Shown in pieces: positions 1 through 12,586 of a stretch of DNA of 64,000 bases (position 1 is its first letter; each line of letters opens with the position of its first letter). Origin of the DNA: Littorina saxatilis (lineage: Eukaryota > Mollusca > Gastropoda > Littorinimorpha > Littorinidae); the NCBI RefSeq assembly GCF_037325665.1, contig NC_090261.1, positions 17,065,852 through 17,129,851 of the forward strand. Direction: 5' to 3'. The notes beneath the pieces were generated by a model. It was given only the letters and a program-made list of their open reading frames with translations, had not been told where the DNA came from and searched no databases. Position numbers and translations under genes: made by a program.

Positions 1-125
1 TTCACCAGATGTGGACAACATCTCAAATTTTTATTATACCAAAGCATTTCGAAATCGAAGAACATTTGGTTGCTCGTCAGTAATTGATGACATGTTCAAT
101 CCAGGCCCCGCGCTGCTGGATGACG

Positions 126-514
126 TGGGCCACAAAAAGAGGGACAAAATCAAACTCTCATATTTTCTAAGAAAATAATTGTTTCTTTCTGATTTTCAGG
201 TGATATATCCAGAAGACCTGTAAGTTTTATCTGACAGAAGAATGGACCCCTACGATCACTTTTCCGTCGAAGAGAGGACCAAGATTGTGGAACTGTATTT
301 GGCAACTAAGTCGCCTACTCTGGTTCAAAGACAGTTTCGACGCGAACACCCTGGAAAGAAAATACCACATCGTCATACTATCACACGCTTGGTTGATAAG
401 TTCAGAAACACTGGTAGTGTGGTTAACAACAACAAAGGACATTCTGGTCAGAAAGAAACAATTATTTTCTTAGAAAATATGAGAGTTTGATTTTGTCCCT
501 CTTTTTGTGGCCCA
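126..514. mobile_element. Foldback / internally deleted DNA transposon with 67-bp perfect terminal inverted repeats
   Basis: The outer 67 bases on the left (126-192) are an exact reverse complement of 448-514. Both arms begin tgggccacaaaaagaggg. Right of the element the sequence continues as ccctgtata, so the original tip may have been TACAGGGTGGGCC, a style common in IS630/mariner-like elements. The left side lacks the matching outer bases. The interior carries a short reading frame with a transposon-type helix-turn-helix (separate entry). No DDE catalytic domain is present, so the copy is non-autonomous. Perfect arms imply a recent origin or gene conversion between arms. Confidence 0.75.
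242..490 (+). CDS. DUF4817-like helix-turn-helix fragment inside the foldback element
   Basis: An 82-residue frame starts MDPYDHFSVEERTKIVELYL and continues with a helix-turn-helix region including RHTITRLVDKFRNTGSV. This matches the N-terminal HTH module (DUF4817 type) found ahead of DDE transposases and in many arthropod and mollusc transposon proteins. The frame then runs into the right inverted repeat and stops, so the catalytic part is missing. Residues 1-65 look like the real domain and the tail is repeat-derived. It is probably a transposase relic rather than a host gene. DUF4817 membership is from memory of the family pattern. Confidence 0.5.
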   Translation: MDPYDHFSVEERTKIVELYLATKSPTLVQRQFRREHPGKKIPHRHTITRLVDKFRNTGSVVNNNKGHSGQKETIIFLENMRV

Positions 515-594
515 CCCTGTATATGATTATGCGCTATAGCAAATGGCCATTATTATTATTATTATTATAAAGGGAAGTGTCTGCCGTTTGAACA

Positions 595-826
595 TGTAGT
601 ATAGTGCTATCGACACGTAGCACTATCGACACGTAGCGCTACAGTACATTGGTTTTTCGATATCGACACGTAGTTCTATTGAGACGTAGTGATAATGGCA
701 CGTGTGAATTGTGGCAATAGCACTACGTGCCGATAGCACTACTGTTTTGGGCAATTTGTGTCGATAGCACTACAGAAAATAGCGCAAACGATACGTAGCA
801 CAAATGACACGTAGCGCTAGCGGGAC
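595..826. repeat. Cluster of short TATCGACACGTAGCGCTA-like motifs in both orientations
   Basis: About ten copies of a degenerate 15-18 base motif (tatcgacacgtagcgcta and its reverse complement, such as gccgatagcactac) occur between 595 and 826. Copies near 600-690 are mostly in one direction. Those at 710-775 are mostly reversed, and a last pair at 790-825 is forward again. Several can pair with one another. The array may be the subterminal part of a DNA transposon, since a hAT-like end lies at 1578. No coding potential is seen here. Confidence 0.55.
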
Positions 827-972
827 GCACCGTCTTGTCACTGCCAGTTTTGACACTGGCTTGCTTTGCACTTAATTTGAGTCAGTTTCTACGCAGTGTC
901 TCTTCGACAAGCAAGTCAAGCATTTGCTACGCAGTCAGGTTATCGGTAATGTTTGCTGGTCCTGTCATTTCA

Positions 973-1173
973 CTAAACTGGACCAGCCACTGTTTGTATC
1001 CATCTGCACTTTCGTAAATTCCGTTTCGTAACCGTCACTGTGACTTGACGAACTGTCATTTTTTTCACCGCGATACACAGTTCATAGCGAAGATCTTCCT
1101 CGGTAATTCGTTCCAATTCCGCATACTTTTTGTTGTCAAGAAACAACTCGAAAGAAAGTTTAAAACTCATCAT
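973..1173 (-). pseudogene. Possible broken coding fragment, family unknown
   Basis: On the minus strand a 66-residue frame with protein-like composition (TEEDLRYELCIAVKKMTVRQ within it) runs from a Met near 1173. Similar composition appears to carry on to the left out of frame, which suggests a decayed gene. I do not recognise the family. It lies between the motif cluster at 595-826 and a hAT-like end at 1578, so it could be transposon cargo. Confidence 0.25.
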
Positions 1174-1469
1174 CCTCCATCTTGCTTGTCGAAGCGCTAA
1201 AGTACTTTATCGATGCAAAAACAAAAGCAGAAAACTTCGACGAAACCGACTCAAATGCAGCGCAGACGACACGACGAGATAACGGAAGGAAGTGAGCCTC
1301 GCTTTGGCTCAAGTGCCGTTAAAAATACCGTTATTCTCGTATGCAAATACGAACGAGAAGTTGGTCATACGAACAAGCCTTGTGCTGGCGACGCAAATCG
1401 CCGCTGGCTGGGCGACAAAAATCGCTGCTGGCGTGCTGAAAGTTATTTTTTTTTTCTTTCTTATTTTTG

Positions 1470-1578
1470 TTTAATTCCATGACTTTCCATGGCTTGAATT
1501 GAAATTCCATGACTTTCCAGGCCTGGAAAATTAAAAATCAAATTCCATGACTTTCCAGGTTGACCTGTACGAACCCTG
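1470..1578 (-). mobile_element. hAT-like transposon end with internal repeats
   Basis: Read on the minus strand, the sequence begins CAGGGTTCGTACAGGTC at 1578, a terminal sequence typical of hAT elements. It then carries three copies of a tggaaagtcatggaatt unit (about 1485-1556). The element would extend to lower coordinates. I could not find a matching left end or the 8-bp target duplication, so the other boundary is unknown. It may enclose the motif cluster and coding scrap at 595-1173. Confidence 0.45.
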
Positions 1579-2639
<1,061 letters not shown>

Positions 2640-2756
2640 CCTCCCGACACTCATTCTTCACAGATGCACAAACCAAAACACCCCATATTTGCTCACACCC
2701 CCACCCCTCCACCCAAAGTCCACCACCCTCAGTACTCAACATTCCTGAGTACTGCA

Positions 2757-2952
2757 CCCCCCCCCCCCCCCCCCCCCCCCCCCAAACAGGAGCAAACTCA
2801 GGCATGTAATCTACAAGACAAGGCTTCCCACTCCAAACGAATTTACCTGTCAAGGGGGAAAGAAGGGGCAATTTTGTGCAAAAGGAGAGGGGGGGGGAGG
2901 ATGGTGGGGGGGGGGGGGGGTACCGAAGGAAAGGGGGGGGGGGGCGGGGGCG
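2757..2952. repeat. Poly-C tract followed by clustered G runs
   Basis: About 26 consecutive C residues at 2757-2783 are followed by four or more G runs of 7-14 bases at 2889-2944. The arrangement could form G-quadruplex or i-motif structures. It may also mark assembly-difficult sequence. Confidence 0.85.
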
Positions 2953-5260
2953 CACCAGGTAACAGTGGATGAAAACAGAATACGAGGTTAGCACCTGGAA
3001 CCAAAATCTGGCGCAGACAAAAAGAATGCTGCAGACAAAAAAAAGATTATCTTTACAGTCAAAACCCAAGTTGCACCAGAAATAGCTTTCTCACGTGAAT
3101 CCTGAAGCTGTTGTGATGTTGCATGTCGCCTGATTTATGTCGAAATACGAAACCGTTGCAAGAAAATATAAACAAACAAACCCCCAGAAGATAATTGCAC
3201 AACGAGCAATTCTGAGGTAGGCTGGCGTCACGCAACGATCTGTACGGATCATTTGGGTCGCGAAATGCTCACGCGTGCCTGTGTGTGTGTGTCTGCGGGC
3301 GTAATAGAGTACATGCGTGCGTGCGTACATGCGTGTGTGTGTTTTTGAGTGTGTTTGTGAGTGTGCTTGTGTGCGTCTATGTGTGTCTGACTGTTTATGT
3401 TATTGTGCGGATATTAATGCATGTATAAAGTGTCCTTTCACAAGTCCAAATCACAGCTTTCGTCTGTCTAAAAGCAAAGTCTAGATATCATTTCCCCCAC
3501 AAACAAAAATTCTAAATTACGAAGCACACGGTTCGTTAGGTCCAGCCAAAGCCTGAAACGGATACCCAACAGCTTTACAGTTGTAATCAGCCTCGCTCGC
3601 GGGTACTTTTTTCTTTAGTATAGTACAGAAATTGAAACTGGGTACATACCTTTTTCTTCATAACCGGTATGGCCACAGCAATCTATTCGCAACGTAACAA
3701 AGCTCGTCTCTCGCAATACGGAACAGGCGATAACAACGATTTCCGTGACTGGTTTCAATGATGCGACACATTAGCTGCGTGTTTATCACATCACCCCAAC
3801 CCTCCCCTCTAAGATGTTCTTTTACAGGTACCATCCGTCCCGTGTATATATAGTCAAAACTTGACTAAATGTAAAAATGTAGGGGTTGCTTGGAAGAATG
3901 GCATTGCGAGTTGGGTGTGTTAGTAGGGGAAGAAAGTAAACAACTCCAAACCCTCGACATACCTACAGTACTCGAAGGAGAAAAGACAAAATGACAAGGG
4001 TGCCGAACCATGCCCGCAAATATCACTCAGTTACGGACCTCTGCTTCTAAAATCACGCCGGCAGCTGCGATGTTACATGTTGACGACAGAATGTTTTGTC
4101 GACGATTTAGTTTTTGTTTATAAATTCATAGCCATCCTGACAGACAAAGGACCTTGAGGGAAAAGCTGTTCAAAATAAACAACAGCCAGATATTACGACG
4201 AAAGAAGGAACAGCTCAATTCTGGTGCGAGAACAGACGGCTATACTTGTATCAGTGACTGCGAAAATAGCATCCAAAAGCGAACCACGCGCTTGAAACCA
4301 TTCGAGCGGTTTTCAACAGCACAACTGTTATGAGGGCATCAGTTGACTGGCATCATCATTCGCCTAAAAATCATGCCATTCTTTGTGGTTTGTTGCCTGT
4401 GCAGATAACATCTTACTCAGCACTCCCTGACAACGCAGAACTTGCTACACTGTCCATAAAACCTGCAAGTGTTTTCCCGCCGTCACAGGTATGAACTCAG
4501 GTACATCTGTATTAGCTTGGTGCCCAGGTAAGCCTCCGTTAGTGTGAGCATAGGTGGAAAAATGAAAGGTGGTATGACAGCATACACACAACACGATGAT
4601 TAACATCGTCAATATCAGCAAAGTGCGCGCTCTCTCTCTCTTCCCGAGCGGCTACAAACCGCTGTCTGTCTATCTGTCTCTCTCTCTCTAATAATAAAAG
4701 TGAATACTAAGGTCACTCCAAAAAAAAAAAAGCCACACACTAAAAAAACAAAGTCAGACCAACGGGAAACTTCTCATACTTTGAGTTCATACACACATCA
4801 AGCACGGCAGGAAGTCGACACGGAAAAGCCAAAACGGAATAGTATAATGGACAAGGCAGACCAAACAAATCTCTTCAAATCCGCCCATTGTTGACCCATG
4901 AGATTATGGGCCAAAGCTACAGTTCAGCAAACAATTCGCTGTATGGCGAACACGCTGAAAGGCTTATATGTGTAGCTATCCCCGTTATACCTATCCCGAG
5001 TTATCACCGTGTGACCCCGAGAAGGCATGCGGCCGACTCAGTGCCAGTTCTTTTTTTTGCCCACGCCCACGGGCTTCAACCACAGACATACTAACATCTG
5101 GACGGACGAAGGACAGTGCAATTGGCGGACGGCACACGCACGCACGCACGCACGCACGCCCGCCCGCGCACACACACACACACACACACACATACACGGC
5201 GACACGCTGAGAGAGGAACACATGAAGCATCCACACACACACAAAAGACAAGATACACAA
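2953..5260. other. Intergenic sequence with an isolated hairpin terminus and simple repeats
   Basis: No convincing gene is present. It contains degenerate TG repeats (3275-3400) and a solitary copy of the family-A terminal sequence at 3851-3876 (agtcaaaacttgactaaatg). CT repeats lie near 4630-4690, and ACGC/CA repeats lie at 5138-5192. Long frames across these repeats look spurious. Confidence 0.5.
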
Positions 5261-5274
5261 TAGCTCGGAAAATC

Positions 5275-6015
5275 TTTGGTGCGCAGCCGGTAATTTCCGC
5301 GCATATGTAAATTCCGCGCTTGTAAAATACATGTATGCTCCGCGCAATATCGGGTTGTAACTTCCGCGCACGAATTACTGGTTCGGCTCATACAACTTGC
5401 GCGCGTACTCACAGTCCCTACGGTTAGCACTTTTCACCGACCCTCAGATCGACGGGGTGAGGACCACAAATGGATGTGAGTCCTTCCACAGACATTTTAA
5501 CGATCAGTTTTACGTGTCTCATCCCAACATACACGAATTCATGCAGAAACTGAAAGAGGTGCAAACAATCACATACGTTAAAATCAGCACAATCAACAAT
5601 CAAAAATTTGCCGGCCATGCTGTGACTTCCCCCCTCTTGTACCTTTGCTGCAGTCTCTGTGACTGTGATACCAGACACCCGAAATTTCTGTAATTTCTGT
5701 TATATAATAAGTGAACAAAATATTCTTATACGCATGGTTTAAGTCTTCATTCGTTTTTATCGACTTGTCTGTGTAATAAAGACGTGTTCAATATATAGAT
5801 ATACAAGTGTCAGTTTTCATGGATATACAAGTGTCAGTTGTTAATGTCTCAATGTCTCACATTTGACCGAGCAAAGACACGCGCGCTAGTTTCACATCAC
5901 ATTTTGCTAAAACACGCGCGCATCTTACATATACACCACGCGCGGGAGTTTCACATGCGCGGAAGCTTCAAAATTGGGAAAGTGCGCGGAGTGTTCATGC
6001 ACCCCTTTGGTGCGG
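5275..6015. mobile_element. MULE-type DNA transposon remnant with inverted GCGC-rich subterminal clusters
   Basis: A fragment of transposase-like coding sequence (5430-5630, separate entry) is bracketed by two clusters of TTCCGCGCA-like motifs. The left cluster at 5280-5410 carries ttccgcgcat, attccgcgct, ctccgcgcaa and cttccgcgca. The right cluster at 5875-5995 carries cacgcgcgc, cgcgcgggag, tgcgcggaag and gtgcgcgga in the opposite sense. The tips look loosely inverted (tttggtgcgcag versus catgcaccccttt). Most of the transposase is missing. Confidence 0.5.
5397..5693 (+). pseudogene. MULE transposase C-terminal fragment
   Basis: The frame reads DGVRTTNGCESFHRHFNDQF and then YVSHPNIHEFMQKLKEVQ. 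This resembles the segment after the catalytic domain of Mutator-like (MULE) transposases, where RTTN..E.(F/W)HR and SHPN(I) are recurrent. Only about 70 residues are recognisable, and no DDE residues remain. It is a relic, not a working enzyme. Confidence 0.55.
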
Positions 6016-8060
6016 TGTTAAGAAATCATACCAAAAAGATTGCGATACGCGATAGTAAACGGAATGAAAACACCTGAAATAATCCTGATCATGGGAAAGG
6101 GCAGCTATTCAACGCCTTCCAAGATGGAACATGTATGTCTACAAAACGCCAAGACAGGAACATGACTTTGAAGTAAGTGCTCTAAATAAAGAGACAACAG
6201 TTACAGTAGGTGAGAGTTAGGCGGAACCAGTACCATGGCAACTCAGAGACTAACGGGCATTCATCCTCACATACTTTCACTCAGGATCAAAGTCATTGTT
6301 CATCTAAATGTTTCTTATGCTCTCGTGATCCTGGAGACTTATTCCACCAAACTCTTCACTTACTGTTTACCAGTTTAGTGTCGTTGTATATATTTTCTTC
6401 GATCGTGTCACTACTGCTCGCGCCTCACGTTTCATTCATACTGACTGTTCGTGTTTCTTTCGCATCTTGTTCATTTGCTAAACCTGACAATTCGCCAAAT
6501 TTCTGACAACTACACATCCAAAACGTATTTAAACGTTGTTCATACGAGACTTTTTTTTTTACACTGCACATCGATAGTAGTCGTCTTTTCACAACTTTAA
6601 AAGTACACACAAAAAAACACGTTTTCAATGACTTGAATATAATAATCATATACGCAGTTTGATAAACACGGAATAAATGCGATGTCATATGAAATGTATG
6701 CATGACGGCAAGTCACAGCAAGGAGCTGCTTGTGTTGTGACACACACGTCATGGCAAATGTGAATGCTGTCTGTGATTGTCACGCCCTGTGGGTGAGATT
6801 AAAACAATGTAGGCCTACTTCACACTCACGCGTTTATAACCTGTTACCAGGTTATCTCTATCTATCATGAAAGCGAAATGAACCAAACAGACACTAGAAA
6901 TAGCCAAAAACTCTCCTAGCTCGGAATTTTCGCTTTCGCTCAAAGGCACACCACAGACTTTCACTAATCTTGTTGCATCAGCCATGGACAGACTGGTTAC
7001 TTCTCCGAGGCTACATCTGCCCTCCACACACACACACCTCGCCAAACCTGGAGGCAATGCAGGCCCATCTACTGAAGTCAAGATAAACAGCGTCATTATA
7101 TACCTGGTGTTTACAGTCTTGCTCAATAGCAGATCAATTTGCCGAGAATCAGCACTGATCAGACCCTGGCATGGGGTGCATGAAAAGTAACTGCCATGGA
7201 GAGAAGATTTATCATAATGTGGATAGCGGCACTGCTTGGTCCGCGGCCAGGACAGTCATGTATGCAATGAGTGCGAGAATCTCAGTCAAACCACCAGTGT
7301 TCTCACGAAAAGCAATGCTTGCGAAAAGGAGGCGGATCAAAGTCACAAAGTGCAATCTGTTAAATGTACCCATGAAGACGAAGAACACTGTTTCAGCATA
7401 AAACGAACTTTGATCAAATATATTCAAAATATATTTACTCGTATTCACCCAGGATCCTTCTTCGACCTTCAGTTTTATCTTCTACTTTTTAGGATTAAAA
7501 TCATGTGTACATGTATTGCAACCAAAAGAAAGGATCTCAGTCTGATCCGAAAACGAGTAAGAGTTTTTGCTCCTATGAATAAGCATAATCACGCTTTGTT
7601 CATAAGCTGCGGTACGCATCTGGCGGGGGTCGCTTCCAAACGACTGGACACAACGTAATTCCCGGATCGTGCCCAGCAGGAAATCTGGTCCACACAGCAA
7701 GAGGAAGCGATGGACATTGGCTTTGCGCTGTTTTCCAACTGAGAGCATGAGGTTTAACGCCTTCACAGCTTTGCTGTATATTTTATTGCTATCTTGCTAC
7801 CCTGACCTGCTGAGAGATAAAAAAAAATAAATAAAAAATCCGCCGCACGATTTGCGGTCGAGCAGAAAGCGCGAAGCCGTTTCTTGATGAATAGCACCTT
7901 TGGCTTGATGACTTCGTGCAACTGTTCCCGTTAGGTAATGATGAGGATGTGATCAATTACCCAAAGCATGGAATCCCTCTGATTAATTCCCTCTGTGCTT
8001 CGCATTAACATTCATGCCATCCCCATTGGAATTCGGTTGGGGGAGGGGGGGGATGATGGG
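6016..8060. other. Intergenic with unassigned scraps
   Basis: No gene model is supported. A piece at 6170-6235 (gaagtaagtgctctaaat, gtgagagtta) resembles the MITE found in EAPP intron 3. A cysteine-rich reading at 7254-7400 (HVCNECENLSQTT) has spacing reminiscent of a Ly6/uPAR-type domain but is isolated, appears broken and is unassigned. A G-rich stretch lies at 8038-8060. Confidence 0.4.
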
Positions 8061-8083
8061 TAAAAGATTTCAACATCCTGTTT

Positions 8084-9139
8084 TTTGGCATTCACTCTAC
8101 CGCTCTTCACTGGTTTAGTTCATATCAACAGGGCCGTAGTCAGTATGTGTCTGTCAATAATCTCTCATCTCCTCCATCTCCTCTCTGTTTCGGCGTTCCC
8201 CGGGGATCAGTTCTAGGCCCAGTTTTATTTGTACTATACACCACTCCTCTCTCTGCCGTCATCAAGCAACACGCAGTCAATCACTACCTCTTTGCAGACG
8301 ACACACAACTCCAACAAGCATGCAAGCCTACAGAAATCCAAGCGGTGACGCACACTCTCCAAAACTGCACTTCAGATATTAAATCATGGATGACAAACAA
8401 TATGCTCAAGTTAAATGATGACAAGACTGAATTTCTTCTTTTCTCTGGAGCTTCCTGTTCGACCACTTCCCTTCCAGCCTCCATCACAGTAGGTTCTAGT
8501 GACATTTCTCTCTCTGATAGTGCTAGGAATCTTGGGTTCATCATGGACTCCCACCTCTCAATGAAACAACACATCAAAAAAGTCTGTCAGACATGTTACT
8601 TTGAGATCAGAAGAATAGGTTCCATAAGAAAATTTCTCACTGTTGATGCCACTAAAACTCTCGTTACATCCTGCATTCTGTCCAGATTAGATTACTGCAA
8701 CTCCCTTCTCATAGGCTGCCCTGACTCCACTCTCCAACCCTTGCAAAAAGTACAACACTCTGCTGCACGTCTCATTTTCAGAGCACAGCATCGACAACCC
8801 TGCACTCCTCTCATGAAAGAACTTCACTGGCTTCCTGTATCTGAACGTATTAGGTATAAAGCTGCCTGCTTCTGCTACAATATCATCTCTGAATCGGCAC
8901 CTGCCTATCTTTCTGAACTGGTCTCTCTCTACACTCCCTCTCGCACCCTTCGTTCTTCTGATGATGCTCGACTTCTCTGTCAAGGTCGCTTTAAACGCAA
9001 GGCTCATGGCTTCCGCACGTTTTCGTATTATGGACCTCAGTTATGGAATTCACTCCCCTTTCAATTACGTCACTCTCCATCCATTTCATCTTTTAAGTCC
9101 AATTTGAAAACTCACTTGTTCCAACAACACTACGGATAG
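8084..9139 (+). pseudogene. LINE reverse transcriptase C-terminal fragment (L2/CR1 group)
   Basis: The frame is open through WFSSY, then PRGSVLGPVLFVLY, the catalytic box LFADD, WMTNNMLKLNDDKTEFLLFS, SARNLGFI, SRLDYCNSLLIGCP, LHWLPVSERIRYKAACF and YTPSRTLRSS. These blocks are diagnostic of L2/CR1-group LINE RTs. About 350 residues survive, including the F-A-D-D active site, but without the N-terminal RT motifs or the endonuclease it cannot act alone. The frame shows no internal stop, which suggests the copy is not old. Confidence 0.8.
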
Positions 9140-9294
9140 TTCCTTAGTATAGAGTCTGGGGATGTGAGATGTGCATGATGTGTTGTTTGAATCTGACAGT
9201 GATTGTATGATTTTTGTATACATGTATTGTTGTCCCGCGCTTTGAACTTTTGATAAGGCGCTTTATAAATGCCCGTTATTATTATTATTATTAT
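8084..9294 (+). mobile_element. 5'-truncated L2/CR1-type LINE
   Basis: Reverse transcriptase coding sequence begins inside the RT domain near 8084. It continues to the stop at 9139, followed by a short 3' region with gcgctttataaatgcccg and an (ATT)n tail ending near 9294. That tail is the usual L2-like 3' end. Everything upstream of the RT fingers/palm boundary (ORF1, endonuclease and early RT) is absent, the normal result of incomplete target-primed reverse transcription. Target duplications were not identified. Confidence 0.8.
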
Positions 9295-10255
9295 CCGGGC
9301 AGCCTCCTGTTTCCAAGTAGTGCAGTTTGTTCATAAGTCAAGACAACAGCGCGCGGCATATCAAACGTACCATTAATTCTCTTCTTGTTGCGGTTGCCGC
9401 CTATAAGATGAGAGCAATATCAAAATATGCCTTATAAAACTTCAAAGTTAGTCAATCATAAGTATTTACTACTCGGTCTACAAATGTTTGGAAGCTGTAA
9501 AGCACAACAGACTGTGTTGTCAGAAGAAAGGCTGAACAGCACGATTTAAATCAGGATCAACCTATTCACCACCTTCGCGGGGCCAGGCCTCAACGAGCAA
9601 TTAAGCACCACAGCTAACCAGCCACAGAAACCACACCACAAAGACCAGACACCACAGACGAAAAGGTCGAAGGATCAAAGCGAAGAAGAAAAGTTCTCGA
9701 GTGTCGAATCTGGCCTTAAACAAACCCAGCACCTGCTTTCCTGGAGACACCATCTACCTGCAATCTGGGTGCTCAGCTCGCACTCTTCGCTATGTTTTGC
9801 TAAACCTGTTTAAACAAGCCCTAATCCTTAGAACGATAGAGAAGGATTAGTTGCTTTGAATTCGTTGTCCTATTAGCTATTTTAAAATCTTCGAGAGTTT
9901 AAAGAATAACAATTTTTCTAAATTCGTGGCTGTTTTTGTTAGTTTTAAATCTTGTGAGTTATGAGAAATGTTAACTCTTCCAACAGGGACTGGCGCAGAA
10001 AACAAATGATTATGAAGGACAACTATATAAAGTAACTATATAAATACCAAACGTGAACCTACTGTTCAATAATAAAGGTATCGGTCCTATCGTAACGAGT
10101 GTGGTTGTGGAGGTAAGCGGGTTAGTGCTCAAACCGCAGTCAAAACTTTGTGTGATTTCTAAAACGACAGCCAGAGAGAGGAACAACAAGAGAGATACAG
10201 GCCGAAAAAGGGGGATAGCAGCAGAGAAGCGAGAGATGAAAAGAGGAAATAAACA
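9295..10255. other. Intergenic, nothing recognised
   Basis: No gene, RNA or clear repeat was identified apart from AT-rich patches near 9880-10040. Confidence 0.4.
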
Positions 10256-11145
10256 TGTCGCGTAAGGAGAAAATACAACATTTAGTCAAGCTCAGTCGAA
10301 CTCACAGAATGAAACTGAACGCATGGAATTTTTTTCCGCAACATCGTACACTCGTAGCATCGTCTGTCCACCGCTCGTGGCAAAGGCAGCGAAATTAACA
10401 ATCCAGAAAAGCGCGGTAGCGGTTGCGCTGAGGAGGATAGCCCGCTTTTCTATATCTCTATTCTTTGTAACTCTCTGAACGTGTTTTTAATCCAAACATA
10501 TCATATCTATATGTTTTTGGAATCAGGAACGGACAAGGAATAAGATGAAATTGTTTTTAAATCGATTTCGGAAATTTATTTTTAATCATAATTTCTATAT
10601 TTTTAATTTTCAGAGCTTGTTTTTAGTCTGAATATAACATAATTATATGTTTTTGGAATCAGAAAATGATGAAGAATACGATAAACGTAATTTTGGATCG
10701 TTTTATAAATAAAAACAATTAATTACAATTTTCAGATTTTTAATGACGAAAGTCATTAATTAATTTGTAAGCCTCCAAGCTAAAATGCAATACTAAAGTC
10801 CGGCCTTCGTCGAAGATTGCTTGGCCAAAATTTCAATCAATTTGATTGAAAAATGAGGGTGTGACAGTGCTGCCTCAACTTTTACAAAAAGCCGGATATG
10901 ACGTCATCAAAGACATTTATCGAAAAACTGGAAAAAAAAGTCGAGGGATATCAATTATCATACCCATGAACTCTCATGAAAAATTTCATACAGATCGGTC
11001 CAGTAGTTTACTCTGAATCGCTCTACACACACAAACACACACACACACACACACACAGAGACAGACACACACACACACACATACATCGTCTCGATTCCCC
11101 CCTCTATGTTAAAACATTTAGTCAAAACTTGACTAAATGTAAAAA
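10256..11145 (+). mobile_element. Family-A hairpin-ended element, copy 1
   Basis: A ~0.89 kb interspersed element starting tgtcgcgtaaggagaaaatac and ending with the hairpin acatttagtcaa-aac-ttgactaaatgt plus AAAAA. The left end also carries acatttagtcaag, giving a short inverted repeat of about 13 bases between termini. A CA microsatellite sits at a fixed internal place (11022-11081). No coding capacity is seen, so it is non-autonomous. Other copies are at 12587-13455, 22231-23075, 21187-21306, 40800-41273 and a stub at 3851. Confidence 0.8.
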
Positions 11146-11199
11146 GAGGATGGGGGGGGGGGGGGGGAATGAAAGAACGAGATAGCTATAGAAAGAGAG

Positions 11200-11225
11200 A
11201 TCTAAAATGAGAGAGAGAGAGAGAG

Positions 11226-11286
<61 letters not shown>

Positions 11287-11290
11287 AATG
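11200..11290. repeat. (GA)n followed by (CA)n microsatellites
   Basis: A short GA run at 11209-11225 is followed by about 55 bases of CA repeat. Confidence 0.9.
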
Positions 11291-11551
11291 ACTGTATTTT
11301 GCAATGCGGTCAATGAGAGAAGCCAGGGAAGACAGGTGTTGCCAGGGGAAGTTTAGTCAGTAATGCTGCCATGAACACCAATGCCGTAAAATGCCCTTTC
11401 ACATGCGCTGCCTCCGCACTATGTAAATGTACGCTATTCTCTATGTGAATCTTTGCTATCAGCATTATCTCTGGGATCATACAGTCAATCCCCCGAATTC
11501 TTCTCCTTTCATAAACACTTTGGTCTGAATTTCAACATACTGTGTCGCGAA

Positions 11552-11613
11552 GGTGGTGTGTGTGTGTGTGTGTCAGTGTGCGCGTGTTCGTGCGTGCGCG
11601 CGTGTGTGTGTGT

Positions 11614-11666
<53 letters not shown>

Positions 11667-11700
11667 CGTGCGTGTTCGTGCGTGCGTGTGTGTGTCTCTG
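11552..11700. repeat. (GT)n / (GTGC)n microsatellite
   Basis: About 150 bases of GT repeat with GTGC and TTCG interruptions. Frames across it are spurious. Confidence 0.9.
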
Positions 11701-11826
11701 TTTGTGTACGCATGCGCGAGAGAGAGACGGAGACAGACAGATCAACTGTAAGACATACAGTGAGGCGAGGTCATAAGAATATTAATTTCACATAATACAC
11801 CGGCCTTGTTAATGTTATGATGTAGC

Positions 11827-11829
<3 letters not shown>

Positions 11830-11906
<77 letters not shown>

Positions 11907-11992
11907 GAGAGAGACAGACAAAGAGAGACAGACAAAGAGAGACTGAGACAGACAGAGACAGAGAGAGACAGAGACAGAGACAGACAGAGAAT
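11830..11992. repeat. (GA)n microsatellite grading into (GACA)n
   Basis: A pure GA run of about 70 bases is followed by imperfect gagaca units. It abuts ttacaaaaggccatgg, which also occurs beside the GA tract at 24590. Confidence 0.9.
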
Positions 11993-12586
11993 TACAAAAG
12001 GCCATGGCCTGTTGCGAAGAACGCAAAACACTATCTTGGGGAAAGTGACTATCCGCCTAGGCTGACTGTGAATGTGATGACAAAACCTGTCAGAAGGCGT
12101 CACGCATGTATGTTTTACGACACTTGGATTCCCTAGAGCTCTGTGGGCCCCAGCGGGAGACCAGGCTGGAACGATAGTCTATTAAAGAGATATTTTCAAC
12201 CAGAAAACTATAATTCTATAGAGATATTTTCAACAAGAAAACAAGTGCATTTGGCGACTTCAGGTTATTGTTTGACTTGCTCTGCTCCAATACGAGCTGA
12301 GACTCACGACGTAAGAGTTGAGTTCTGACAAAGCCTTTGGATAATAAATTATCATACTCTCGCACGAAGCTAGGTCGGGCGACTTTTGATTGATACCCTC
12401 CGAACCGACTTCATGGACTCCGGGAGAGATGAAACATAAAACGTCGTGAAACAGTCCCTTTTAAAGTTACCATTTTACTACAACTTACAGAGGTAAATCT
12501 AACAAAATGAGAGAGAGAGAGAGAGACAACCTCACTGGACTGTAAATCTTATCCAATCCAATCCAATCCAATCTAATTTAAAAACA

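Noticed and set aside
8084-9294. Host gene encoding a reverse-transcriptase-like protein
   Set aside because: The RT blocks and (ATT)n tail are those of a 5'-truncated L2/CR1-type LINE, with no introns or upstream domains.
12551-12575. (CCAAT)n run as a promoter CCAAT-box array
   Set aside because: It is a simple pentanucleotide repeat next to a family-A element, with no gene downstream.
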